Assembly: GCA_026125445.1 (NCBI GenBank)
Contig: JAHCLE010000005.1
Coordinates: 1 to 48,666 of the forward strand
Source: Burkholderiales bacterium
Lineage (GTDB): Bacteria > Pseudomonadota > Gammaproteobacteria > Burkholderiales > Usitatibacteraceae
DNA length: 48,666 bases
Direction of reading: 5' to 3'
The translations under genes and the position numbers were made by a program. The stretch's first letter is position 1. Each line of letters starts with the position of its first letter. The notes under the pieces were generated by a model. That model worked only from the letters and a program-made list of their open reading frames with translations. It searched no databases and was not told the DNA's origin. Positions 8,824 to 16,449 of this stretch are shown here, piece after piece.

Positions 8824-9422
8824 GGCCCCGCCCTCTCGGGGACCGGCGCTTCCTCCCGCGCCCATGCCACGATGTCGGGAACGAACTCCGGGAAGCTCGA
8901 GAGCGCGTGGTCGCCGCCCTGCACCACCGACTGGAAGGCGCCCGCGTAGTACGCGACGGCCTCGCGGTAGTCCAGCACCTCGTCGCCGGTCTCGACGATG
9001 AGCCAGTAGCGGCCGGGGTGCGTGATCCCCGGGGGGTCCATCGCGGCGAGCTCCGCCACGTGCTCGCGCGTGAGGTCGAAGCGCTCGCCGGTGTAGAGGT
9101 TCTCCTGCGGGCCGAGGTAGCGGCCGAAATGGCGCTGCGGGTGCACGGCCGGGTTGAGCGCCACGGCGCGGCATCCCGCCCGCTCGGCCGCGACCGTGGC
9201 GTAGAAGCCGCCCAGCGAGCTGCCCACCACCACGAGGTCCTCGCGCCGCCGCGCCCCGCACAGCCGGTGCACCTCCGCGATGGCGCGCGCGGGCCGGTGG
9301 TGCAGCGCGGGCACGAGGTACTCGATCTCCGGCGCCTGGCCGCGCAGGTAGTCGCCCAGCATCACCGCCTTGCGCGAGGCCGGCGAGCTGATGAAACCGT
9401 GCAGGTAGAGGATCGTCTTCAA
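8820..9422 (-). CDS. YqiA-like alpha/beta-hydrolase esterase
   Basis: A 200-residue single-domain hydrolase of the YqiA/UPF0227 type. The first strand reads TILYLHGFISSPASRKA, the nucleophile Ser is in VVGSSLGGFYA, a probable acid Asp is in ETGDEVLDY and the His is in GGDHALSSF. The chosen start is a TTG at 9422: it overlaps the phzF-like TGA as TTGA, and the next residues enter the conserved first strand at once. No ATG lies near the N-terminus. The stop overlaps the RNB gene start (ATGA). The substrate is unknown; family members hydrolyse short-chain esters. Confidence 0.85.
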   Translation of the reverse strand: MKTILYLHGFISSPASRKAVMLGDYLRGQAPEIEYLVPALHHRPARAIAEVHRLCGARRREDLVVVGSSLGGFYATVAAERAGCRAVALNPAVHPQRHFGRYLGPQENLYTGERFDLTREHVAELAAMDPPGITHPGRYWLIVETGDEVLDYREAVAYYAGAFQSVVQGGDHALSSFPEFVPDIVAWAREEAPVPERAGP

Positions 9423-10276
9423 GTCGTTCCCGCGAGCCCGAGCGTGCCGCGCGCGAGCTCGACCACGTCGCCGCCGACGCGGATGGCATCCGCGGTCACG
9501 GCGAGGAACAGCGTGGAGGGGCGGCGGACCTCGTCGCCCTGCGAGACGGTGCGGGAGAGCGACGCGCCCGGGCGCATGGCGCGGAACCATCCCCCCAGGT
9601 TGGCGCAGGCCGAACCCGTGGCCGGGTCCTCGAGGATGGCCGGGCCGCTCGGGAAGAAGAACCGGGAGACCACGCCCGCCCTCGCGTCACCCTCGTCGGC
9701 GAACACGTAGGCCATGCTCTGCCCGTCCTCGCTCCTCAGGCGCGAGAAGGCGTCGGGCCGGGGGCGGGCGCGGCGCACCGCCTCGACGCTCGTCACCGGC
9801 ACCATGAGCTGCTCCTTGCCCGCGTTCACCCACAGGGGACGCTCGGCGATGTCGCCCTCCGCCAGCCCGAGGATGGCGGCGAGCTCCGCGCGCGGCTCCC
9901 CGACCTCGCGCCAGCGCGGCGCGTTCGCCGAGAGCGTCCAGCGGTCACCCGCGGCCGACACGGGGATCACGCCCGCCTTCATCTCGAGGGTGATCGCGTC
10001 GGCCGTCCCGAGGAGCGATCGCACGACGTGCGCGGTGCCCAGCGTCGGGTGGCCCGCGAAGGGCATCTCGTAGGACGGCGTGAAGATTCGCACCCGCGCC
10101 GTCGCCCTGTCCGAGGGCAGGACGAAGGTCGTCTCGGAGAGGTTGAACTGGCGGGCGAGGGCCTGCATCGTGGCGTCGTCGAGGCCGCGGCCGTCCTCGA
10201 AGACGCAGAGCGGGTTCCCCGTGAGGCTCGCGCCGCGGGTGAAGACGTTGACGATGCGGAAGGCGAGAGCAGTCAT
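9419..10276 (-). CDS. PhzF family isomerase/epimerase-like protein
   Basis: A 285-residue protein with the two-lobed diaminopimelate-epimerase-like fold. It has [20 protein letters not shown] and the late [14 protein letters not shown] block. Glu48 in NLSETTF matches the acid/base Glu of PhzF. PhzF itself isomerises a phenazine precursor, but most family members have unknown substrates, and no phenazine genes are nearby. Placement beside mpl could hint at a link to modified amino acids (inference). The ATG overlaps the mpl TGA (ATGA) and its own stop overlaps the esterase TTG. Confidence 0.92.
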   Translation of the reverse strand: MTALAFRIVNVFTRGASLTGNPLCVFEDGRGLDDATMQALARQFNLSETTFVLPSDRATARVRIFTPSYEMPFAGHPTLGTAHVVRSLLGTADAITLEMKAGVIPVSAAGDRWTLSANAPRWREVGEPRAELAAILGLAEGDIAERPLWVNAGKEQLMVPVTSVEAVRRARPRPDAFSRLRSEDGQSMAYVFADEGDARAGVVSRFFFPSGPAILEDPATGSACANLGGWFRAMRPGASLSRTVSQGDEVRRPSTLFLAVTADAIRVGGDVVELARGTLGLAGTT

Positions 10277-11637
10277 CGGGCGGGCTCCTTCGCGGCGAGT
10301 CGCGCGAGCAGCCGGGCATGGATGCCGCCGAAGCCGCCGTTGGACATGACGAGAACGTGGTCGCCGGGCCGCAGCACGTGGCCCAGCGCCTCCACCATCG
10401 GGTCGAGGTCGGAATAGATGGCCGCGCGCGTGGAGAGCGCCGCGAGCGACTCGGCCGGATCCCACCCGAGGCCGTTGGCGTAGCAGTAGACGAGGTCGGC
10501 GCCCGCGAGGCTCTCCGCGAGGCGCCGGCGCATGGCGCCCAGCTTCATGGTGTTGGACCGCGGCTCGAAGACGGCGACGATGCGCGCCCCGTCCACGCGC
10601 TTGCGCAGCCCCGCGATGGTGGTCTCGAACGCGGTGGGGTGGTGGGCGAAATCGTCGTACACCGTGATCCCGTTCACGGTGCCGCGCACCTCCATGCGCC
10701 GCTTCACGCCCTGGAACCGCGACAGCGCGTCGATCCCGGTGGCCAGCGGCACGCCGGCGTGGCGCGCGGCGGCCAGCGCCGCGAGCGCGTTCATGCGGTT
10801 GTGCTCGCCCGTGGCGTCCCAGCGCACCACGCCCTGGACGGCGCCGTCGTGGACCACCTCGAAGGAGTCGTCGGCGCCCACCGATCCCGCGCGCCACGCC
10901 TGCCCGGGGCCGAAGCGCTCCACGCCCGTCCAGCAGCCGCGCTCCAGGACGCGGGCGATGGAAGCCTCGGCGCCGTTGGCCACCACGAGCCCGTTGCCGG
11001 GGACGATGCGCACCAGGTGGTGGAACTGCGTCTCGATGGCCGCGAGGTCCGGGAAGATGTCCGCGTGGTCGAACTCGAGGTTGTTGAGGACCGCCGTGCG
11101 CGGCCGGTACCAGACGAACTTCGAGCGCTTGTCGAAGAAGGCCGTGTCGTACTCGTCCGCCTCGATCACGAAGAAAGGCGAGTCGGTGAGGAGCGCCGAG
11201 ACGTGGAAGTTCCTCGGCACGCCGCCGATGAGGAAGCCGGGGTTCAACCCGGCGTTCGCGAGGATCCAGGCGAGCATCGCCGAGGTCGTCGTCTTGCCGT
11301 GCGTGCCCGCGACCGCGAGCACCCACTTGCCAGGCAGCACGTGCTCGGCGAGCCACTGCGGGCCGGAAACGTAGGGCAGTCCCCGGTTCAGGATCTCCTC
11401 CACGACCGGCTTGCCGCGGGTCATGGCGTTGCCCACGACGTAGAGGTCGGCAGGATGGCGATCGAGCTGCCCGGCGTCGTAGCCCTCGTGCAGGGCGATG
11501 CCCAGGTCGCGCAGCTGGTCGCTCATCGGGGGATAGACCTGCGCGTCGCAGCCGGTCACCTCGTGGCCGGCCTCGCGGGCGATCTTCGCGAGACCGCCCA
11601 TGAAGGTGCCGCAGATGCCGAGGATGTGGAGGCGCAT
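10273..11637 (-). CDS. mpl: UDP-N-acetylmuramate:L-Ala-gamma-D-Glu-meso-DAP ligase (Mpl)
   Basis: A 454-residue Mur-ligase-type enzyme of murein recycling. It attaches the tripeptide recovered from cell-wall turnover to UDP-MurNAc in the cytoplasm. Residues 1-105 form the UDP-binding Rossmann domain ([14 protein letters not shown]). The ATP-binding loop is GTHGKTTT with Lys115. The central domain carries EADEYDTAF and [11 protein letters not shown]. The C-terminal domain contains [12 protein letters not shown], where MurC-like ligases have a conserved HHP. Length is normal. The ATG overlaps the upstream TGA by one base (TGATG), so it is coupled to the DUF486 gene. Confidence 0.96.
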   Translation of the reverse strand: MRLHILGICGTFMGGLAKIAREAGHEVTGCDAQVYPPMSDQLRDLGIALHEGYDAGQLDRHPADLYVVGNAMTRGKPVVEEILNRGLPYVSGPQWLAEHVLPGKWVLAVAGTHGKTTTSAMLAWILANAGLNPGFLIGGVPRNFHVSALLTDSPFFVIEADEYDTAFFDKRSKFVWYRPRTAVLNNLEFDHADIFPDLAAIETQFHHLVRIVPGNGLVVANGAEASIARVLERGCWTGVERFGPGQAWRAGSVGADDSFEVVHDGAVQGVVRWDATGEHNRMNALAALAAARHAGVPLATGIDALSRFQGVKRRMEVRGTVNGITVYDDFAHHPTAFETTIAGLRKRVDGARIVAVFEPRSNTMKLGAMRRRLAESLAGADLVYCYANGLGWDPAESLAALSTRAAIYSDLDPMVEALGHVLRPGDHVLVMSNGGFGGIHARLLARLAAKEPAR

Positions 11638-11990
11638 CAGCCCAGGAAGATGAAGTAGACCGCGCCGACGAGGCAGAGCCCGGCCCACAGGTAGTTCCAC
11701 TTGAGCCCCTCGCCCATGTGGAGCATGGCGAAGGGCACGAACACCGCGAGCGTGATCGCCTCCTGGAGGATCTTGAGCTGCGCGAGGGAAATCCCGCCGG
11801 CGAACCCGATGCGGTTGGCCGGCACCTGGAGAAGGTATTCGAAGAGCGCGATGCCCCAGCTCGCCAGCGCCGCGATCCACCATGGGCTCGCCTGGAGGTG
11901 CTTGAGGTGCCCGTACCAGGCGAACGTCATGAAGAGGTTCGAGGCCGCGAGCATCGTGGCGGTGAGGGCGAGCGTCTGCAGGGAGGTCAT
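11637..11990 (-). CDS. DMT family membrane protein (DUF486)
   Basis: A 117-residue integral membrane protein with four predicted helices and sequence typical of DUF486 (ASNLFMTFAWYGHLK, then ALFEYLLQVPANRIG and LKILQEAITLAVF). Function unknown; distantly related to small drug/metabolite transporters. It is the first gene of a five-gene chain with mpl next. A TAAAAT hexamer at 12045-12040 may be its -10, giving a leader of about 45 bases. No clear Shine-Dalgarno precedes the ATG. Confidence 0.9.
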   Translation of the reverse strand: MTSLQTLALTATMLAASNLFMTFAWYGHLKHLQASPWWIAALASWGIALFEYLLQVPANRIGFAGGISLAQLKILQEAITLAVFVPFAMLHMGEGLKWNYLWAGLCLVGAVYFIFLG

Positions 11991-12039
11991 GGCTGGCGGG
12001 CGGCCCCGGGGCAGGGCCCGCGAGGGGGCGTGGGCGCGA

Positions 12040-12045
12040 ATTTTA
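12040..12045 (-). promoter_or_regulatory. -10-like hexamer of the DUF486-mpl operon
   Basis: TAAAAT on the minus strand, 14 bases from the opposing hexamer of gshA. The same TAAAAT occurs before the FAD oxidoreductase operon and the rfb operon. The -35 is weak. Confidence 0.4.
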
Positions 12046-12059
12046 TCATCCGGCCGGGT

Positions 12060-12065
12060 TAAACT
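12060..12065 (+). promoter_or_regulatory. -10-like hexamer of gshA-gshB
   Basis: TAAACT about 75 bases before the gshA ATG, back to back with the promoter element of the divergent operon. Confidence 0.3.
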
Positions 12066-12114
12066 AGCCGTCCGCCCGCCCCACGAGGGACGGCGGACCC
12101 ACCCGAAGCCGCGA

Positions 12115-12128
12115 GGGGCGAACGCCCC
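12115..12128 (+). promoter_or_regulatory. Small hairpin in the gshA leader
   Basis: GGGGC-GAAC-GCCCC, five G-C pairs with a four-base loop, ending 11 bases before the gshA ATG. It lies where a ribosome binding site would be, and no Shine-Dalgarno is present after it. It may limit translation or be only a GC-rich accident. Confidence 0.3.
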
Positions 12129-12139
12129 CACCCCTGCCC

Positions 12140-13450
12140 ATGGTCCCTCACCTCACCACCTCCCTCACCGGCCCCCTGCAGGACCTGGAGCGGCTCGTGC
12201 TCGACCGCCGCCCGGAGATCGAGCGCTGGTTCCGCTCGCGCTTCTCCGAGCACGAGGTGCCTTTCTACTCCTCCGTGGACCTGAGGAACGCCGGCTTCAA
12301 GCTCGCGCCCGTGGACACGAACCTCTTCCCCGGCGGCTTCAACAACCTGAACCCCGACTTCCTGCCGCTGTGCGTGCACGCCACGATGTCGGCGATCCAG
12401 AAGCTCTGCCCGGACGCGCAGAAGTTCGTGCTCGTGCCCGAGAACCACACGCGCAACCTCTTCTACCTGCAGAACGTCGCCACCCTGAAGCGCATCCTCG
12501 AGGGCGCGGGGCTCGCGGTTCGCGTCGGCAGCCTCATCCCCGACCTCGCAGGCCCGACGGAATTCGAGACCGCCGGCGGCGACAGGCTGCTCCTCGAGCC
12601 CCTCCGGCGAAACGGCAACCGGGTCGGGCTCGAGGGCTTCGATCCCTGCGCGGTCATCGTCAACAACGACCTGTCGGGCGGCGTGCCTCCCATCCTCGCC
12701 GGGCTCGAGCAGACGGTCGTTCCCCCCCTGATCGCGGGATGGTCCACGCGCCGCAAGTCGCAGCACTTCCACGCCTACGACACGGTGGCCGAGGACTTCG
12801 CGGAGCTGATCGGCATCGACCCCTGGCTCGTGAACCCGGTGTTCAGCCAGTGCAGCGCGGTGAACTTCGCGGAGAAGGAGGGCGAGGACTGCCTGGCCGC
12901 CAACGTGGAGTACGTGCTCTCGGAGGTGCGCGAGAAGTACGCGCAGTACGGCATCACGGAGGCGCCCTTCGCCATCGTCAAGGCCGACGCCGGAACCTAC
13001 GGCATGGGCATCATGACGGTGAAGAGCGCCGACGACGTGAGGAACCTCAACCGCAGGACGCGCAACAAGATGTCGGTCATCAAGGAGGGCCAGCAGGTCA
13101 ACCAGGTGATCATCCAGGAGGGCGTCTACACCTTCGAGGACGTCGACGGCGCCGTGGCCGAGCCGGTGATCTACATGATCGACCAGTTCGTGGTGGGAGG
13201 CTTCTACCGCGTGCACAACGCGCGCGGCAAGGACGAGAACCTGAACTCCCCCGGCATGGAGTTCCGCCCGCTCGCCTTCGAGACGGACTGCCACTCCCCG
13301 GACTGCGCCGGCGCCCCGGGGGACCCGCCCAACCGCTTCTACACCTACGGCGTCGTGGCGCGGCTCGCCAACCTGGCGGCGGCCGTCGAGATCGAGGAGA
13401 TGGGAGTCCGCGCCGACGAGGAGGCCGCCGCGCTCGCGGCCACGGCATGA
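12140..13450 (+). CDS. gshA: Glutamate-cysteine ligase (proteobacterial ATP-grasp GshA type)
   Basis: A 436-residue enzyme making gamma-glutamylcysteine, the first step of glutathione synthesis. It belongs to the GshA family found in beta- and some other proteobacteria, not to the E. coli GshA family. Visible blocks include PVDTNLFPGGFNNLNPDF near residue 56, VLVPENHTRNLFY, IVNNDLSGG, WSTRRKSQHF, IVKADAGTYGMG (ATP-grasp-like loop) and MIDQFVVGGFYRVH. Length is normal. The TGA overlaps the gshB ATG as ATGA, so both steps of the pathway are translated together. Confidence 0.95.
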   Translation: MVPHLTTSLTGPLQDLERLVLDRRPEIERWFRSRFSEHEVPFYSSVDLRNAGFKLAPVDTNLFPGGFNNLNPDFLPLCVHATMSAIQKLCPDAQKFVLVPENHTRNLFYLQNVATLKRILEGAGLAVRVGSLIPDLAGPTEFETAGGDRLLLEPLRRNGNRVGLEGFDPCAVIVNNDLSGGVPPILAGLEQTVVPPLIAGWSTRRKSQHFHAYDTVAEDFAELIGIDPWLVNPVFSQCSAVNFAEKEGEDCLAANVEYVLSEVREKYAQYGITEAPFAIVKADAGTYGMGIMTVKSADDVRNLNRRTRNKMSVIKEGQQVNQVIIQEGVYTFEDVDGAVAEPVIYMIDQFVVGGFYRVHNARGKDENLNSPGMEFRPLAFETDCHSPDCAGAPGDPPNRFYTYGVVARLANLAAAVEIEEMGVRADEEAAALAATA

Positions 13451-14394
13451 AGCTCGCCCTCGTCCTCGACCCGCTCGGCAGCCTGAAGCCGAAGAAGGAC
13501 TCCTCCATCGCGATGATGCGCGAGGCCTCGCGGCGCGGCCACGAGGTCTACGCCATCGGCGCGGCGGACCTCTTCGTGCAGGACGGCTCGGTGCTCTCGC
13601 GCGCGGTTCCGCTCGCCGTGGACGACGACGACTCGGCCTGGTACCGCGAGGGCGACGCCGAGGAGGTTCCGCTCGCCTTCTTCGACCTGGTGGCGATGCG
13701 CAAGGACCCGCCCTTCGACCAGGAGTACTACTACGCCACGCTGCTGCTCGAGCGTGCCGAGGCCGAGGGCGCGCGCGTCGTGAACTCGCCGCGGGCGCTT
13801 CGCGACTGGAACGAGAAGCTCTCGATCCTGCGCTTCCCGCGGTTCACGCCGCCCACGCTCGTGGCGCGCGACCCCGCGCGCATCCACGCGTTCGTGGAGC
13901 GCCACGGCGACGCGATCCTCAAGAAGCTCGACGGCATGGGGGGCTCGATGATCTTCCGCGTGCGCGCCGACGACCCCAACCGCAACGTGATCGTGGAGAC
14001 GCTCGTGGGCGACGCCGAGCGCACGATCATGGCGCAGAAGTACCTCCCGGAGATCGCCCGCGGCGACAAGCGCGTCCTGGTGATCGAGGGCGAGCCCTTC
14101 CCCCACTGCCTCGCGCGCATTCCGCGCGCGGGCGAGACCCGCGGCAACCTCGCGGCGGGGGGCACGGGCGTGGCCCAGCCGCTCTCGGCGCGCGACCGCG
14201 AGATCGGCGTGGCCGTGGGGGCGGAGCTCGCGAAGGCGGGCATCGTGTTCGCCGGCCTGGACGTGATCGGCGATTGCCTCACCGAGGTCAACGTGACGAG
14301 CCCCACCTGCATCGTCGAGATCGCCCAGCAGACGGGCGAGAACGCGGCCAAGCCCCTGGTCGACGCCTTCGAGCGCCGCGCCCGGCCCGCCTAG
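13447..14394 (+). CDS. gshB: Glutathione synthetase
   Basis: A 315-residue ATP-grasp enzyme that adds glycine to gamma-glutamylcysteine. The N-terminal domain starts MKLALVLDPLGSLKPKKDS and has AMRKDPPFDQEY. The ATP-grasp part has ILKKLDGMGGSMIF, AQKYLPEI and RVLVIEGEPF, and ends with the metal-ligand region EVNVTSPT. The start overlaps gshA (ATGA). The TAG overlaps the TAG of the convergent 14391-16001 gene inside CTAG. Confidence 0.96.
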   Translation: MKLALVLDPLGSLKPKKDSSIAMMREASRRGHEVYAIGAADLFVQDGSVLSRAVPLAVDDDDSAWYREGDAEEVPLAFFDLVAMRKDPPFDQEYYYATLLLERAEAEGARVVNSPRALRDWNEKLSILRFPRFTPPTLVARDPARIHAFVERHGDAILKKLDGMGGSMIFRVRADDPNRNVIVETLVGDAERTIMAQKYLPEIARGDKRVLVIEGEPFPHCLARIPRAGETRGNLAAGGTGVAQPLSARDREIGVAVGAELAKAGIVFAGLDVIGDCLTEVNVTSPTCIVEIAQQTGENAAKPLVDAFERRARPA

Positions 14395-16001
14395 AAGACC
14401 GTGACGCGGTCGAAGTCGGCGCCGCGCTCGAGGATCTCGTAGACGGTCGACTCCTTCGCGCCGCCGGCCCAGATCTCGATGCCGCGCCCGCGCGAGGCGA
14501 TCCCGGAGGGCACGACCAGCGATTCCGGGACGCCGAGCCGCTCCAGCGCGGGCAGGCGGAAGGCCTGGACCCACTGCGCCCCCTGGCGGTTGCGCGAATC
14601 GGCCGCGCGCGCCGCGATGGGCTCCGGGCGTCCGGGGAAGAGGTGCACGGTGATCACGATGCGCCCGTCCGTCTCCTGCACGAGCGCCTGCACCATGCCG
14701 AGGAAGAACGGCGCCGCGTCGCCCAGCCGCATGGCGAGCACGCGCCCGATGGCGACCCCCTTCGAGGCCGTGGCCGGGCGAAGCAGCCGCCACGCGCCCA
14801 GCATCTCGTCGACCACGCCCCAGTTCTCGAGCTCGAACTTGTAGTCCGAGACCATCATCTGCTGCGTGCGCTCGGTGATGCGGCCGAAGGTCGCGATGTC
14901 GTCCTTCTCCTGGCGGGTGAGCTCGCGCTCCTTGTCGGGCTGCTCGAAGGCCTTGCCGCCGGTCACGAAGAAGTGGATCTCCGGCAGGCCGAAGCCGAGG
15001 CCCGCCGATTTCTCCTCCGGCACCTTCGCCGGCGGCCGCGGCGGCGCGCCCTCGCACCAGAGCTTGTGCAGGCGCGAGAGCTGGGACAGGGCGTCGATCG
15101 CGCTCGCCTCGGCCGGCAGGCCCAGGTTGGCGGGCTCCTCGCCCGCCTGCAGCCCCTTCAGGCGCCGGCGGATGCTGCGCGAGACCGCCTCGACGTCGAG
15201 GACGCGGTGCGTGGGCTGGCGGTCGTCGGCGTGCAGCGGCCGCGCCCCGATGGGCTTGGCGAGGTCGACGGCGAGCGGGAACGTGGCCCCGGATTCGGCT
15301 TCCGCCGGCGGCTCCACGTAGATCCGCACCTTGCGCGCCCACATGCGCAGCAGCGCCTCGAGGAGGTCGATCTGCGGGGCCGTCATCTCGGAGAGGTAGG
15401 CGGCCTGCGTGAGCACGACGTGGACGTAGGCTTCGTGCACGCTCGAGGCGCCGTCCTCGCTTTCCAGGCTGTCCTTCACGCGCTCGTCGGCCGTGCCCGC
15501 GCGCTCCGCGGCCTCGAACTGCCGGTGCAGGCGCAGCCAGAGGTCGGGATCGAAGCGCCGGTAGACCATCGCGTGAAACAGCATCTGCGCCCCGATGTAG
15601 CGCACGATGCGCTGCGTCATGAGGGCCGCGTGCCTGGCGATCTCGCCGTCCCCGGCGGCCGCCGCGAGGCATCGCCGGTACCCCGTCTCCATCTCCTCCA
15701 GGAGCGAGCGGCCGATGGCCCAGGCGGCCTGGTCGTTGGGCGACAGCGGCAGCGACTTGCCGAAGTAGCGCGAGCGCTGCTCGCCCTGCAGGAACGCGAT
15801 CTTGTCGCGCATGAGCTCGAGGCACTTCAGTCCCTCGATTCCCCCCGGCTCGCCGCGATTCACGGCCCGAAGCGCCTCCAGGACGATCTGCTGCGCCTGC
15901 GGGATGTTGGTGAGCGGCAGCCCCGAGAGCCACTCCTTGCAGCCCTTCGCGTCGGTGAAGGCGGCAGCGGTGCCGGAACGGGGTGGTGGAGTCGCGGCCA
16001 T
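14391..16001 (-). CDS. Conserved uncharacterised protein, possibly PilZ-related C-terminus
   Basis: A 536-residue soluble protein without signal peptide or membrane segment. The N-terminal ~250 residues look all-helical (LPLTNIPQAQQIVLEAL, then RIVRYIGAQMLFHAMVYRR). Residues ~250-340 form a linker. The C-terminal ~200 residues look beta-rich (GAWRLLRPATASKGVAIGRV, then RIVITVHLFPGRPEPIAAR) and recall proteins annotated as PilZ-like in betaproteobacteria, although a clear RxxxR / D-x-S-x-x-G c-di-GMP motif is not seen. Function unknown. It is the last gene of the operon after the HIT gene (9-base gap) and is convergent with gshB. Confidence 0.6.
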   Translation of the reverse strand: MAATPPPRSGTAAAFTDAKGCKEWLSGLPLTNIPQAQQIVLEALRAVNRGEPGGIEGLKCLELMRDKIAFLQGEQRSRYFGKSLPLSPNDQAAWAIGRSLLEEMETGYRRCLAAAAGDGEIARHAALMTQRIVRYIGAQMLFHAMVYRRFDPDLWLRLHRQFEAAERAGTADERVKDSLESEDGASSVHEAYVHVVLTQAAYLSEMTAPQIDLLEALLRMWARKVRIYVEPPAEAESGATFPLAVDLAKPIGARPLHADDRQPTHRVLDVEAVSRSIRRRLKGLQAGEEPANLGLPAEASAIDALSQLSRLHKLWCEGAPPRPPAKVPEEKSAGLGFGLPEIHFFVTGGKAFEQPDKERELTRQEKDDIATFGRITERTQQMMVSDYKFELENWGVVDEMLGAWRLLRPATASKGVAIGRVLAMRLGDAAPFFLGMVQALVQETDGRIVITVHLFPGRPEPIAARAADSRNRQGAQWVQAFRLPALERLGVPESLVVPSGIASRGRGIEIWAGGAKESTVYEILERGADFDRVTVF

Positions 16002-16010
16002 CGTCGCCCC

Positions 16011-16433
16011 TCAGTCCCGGAACGGCGCGAGCAAGGCGGGAAGCGCGGCCAGCATGAGCTCGGCGGCGCGCGCGCGCTCCGGCGGCACCGGCGCCGAATG
16101 CCTCGCGGCCACCCAGACCGGGTCGGGGAAGTGGCGGTCGTCGCGCCAGCGCGGGATCACGTGCCAGTGCACGTGGGGCGTCATGTTGCCCAGGCTCGCG
16201 AGGTTCATCTTGTCGGGTTCCAGCGACAGCCTCACATGGGCCTCCACGGCGAACACCACCGCCATCAGGCGGTCGCGCTCGGGCGCCGGGAGGTCGGTCA
16301 TTTCGCGCTCGTGCCGGTTCAGCACCACCCGGAGGAACCCCGGGAGGCCGGGCGCGTCCACGGCGACCACCCGGCACAGGCCATTCTGCCAGAGCAGCCG
16401 GCCGCCCGCGCCATGGCACAGTTCACATTCCAC
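16011..16433 (-). CDS. HIT family (histidine triad) nucleotide-binding protein
   Basis: A 140-residue member of the histidine-triad hydrolase/transferase superfamily. The triad is His87-Val-His89-Trp-His91-Val in MTPHVHWHVIPRW. A CELC pair at residues 3-6 may bind zinc. FLRVVLNRHEREMTDLPAPE is typical of the proteobacterial branch close to diadenosine tetraphosphate hydrolases. The natural substrate is unknown. It sits 16 bases after the FAD/Fe-S oxidoreductase stop in the same operon. Confidence 0.93.
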   Translation of the reverse strand: MECELCHGAGGRLLWQNGLCRVVAVDAPGLPGFLRVVLNRHEREMTDLPAPERDRLMAVVFAVEAHVRLSLEPDKMNLASLGNMTPHVHWHVIPRWRDDRHFPDPVWVAARHSAPVPPERARAAELMLAALPALLAPFRD

Positions 16434-16449
16434 GCTTCGCGCCCCCCCC

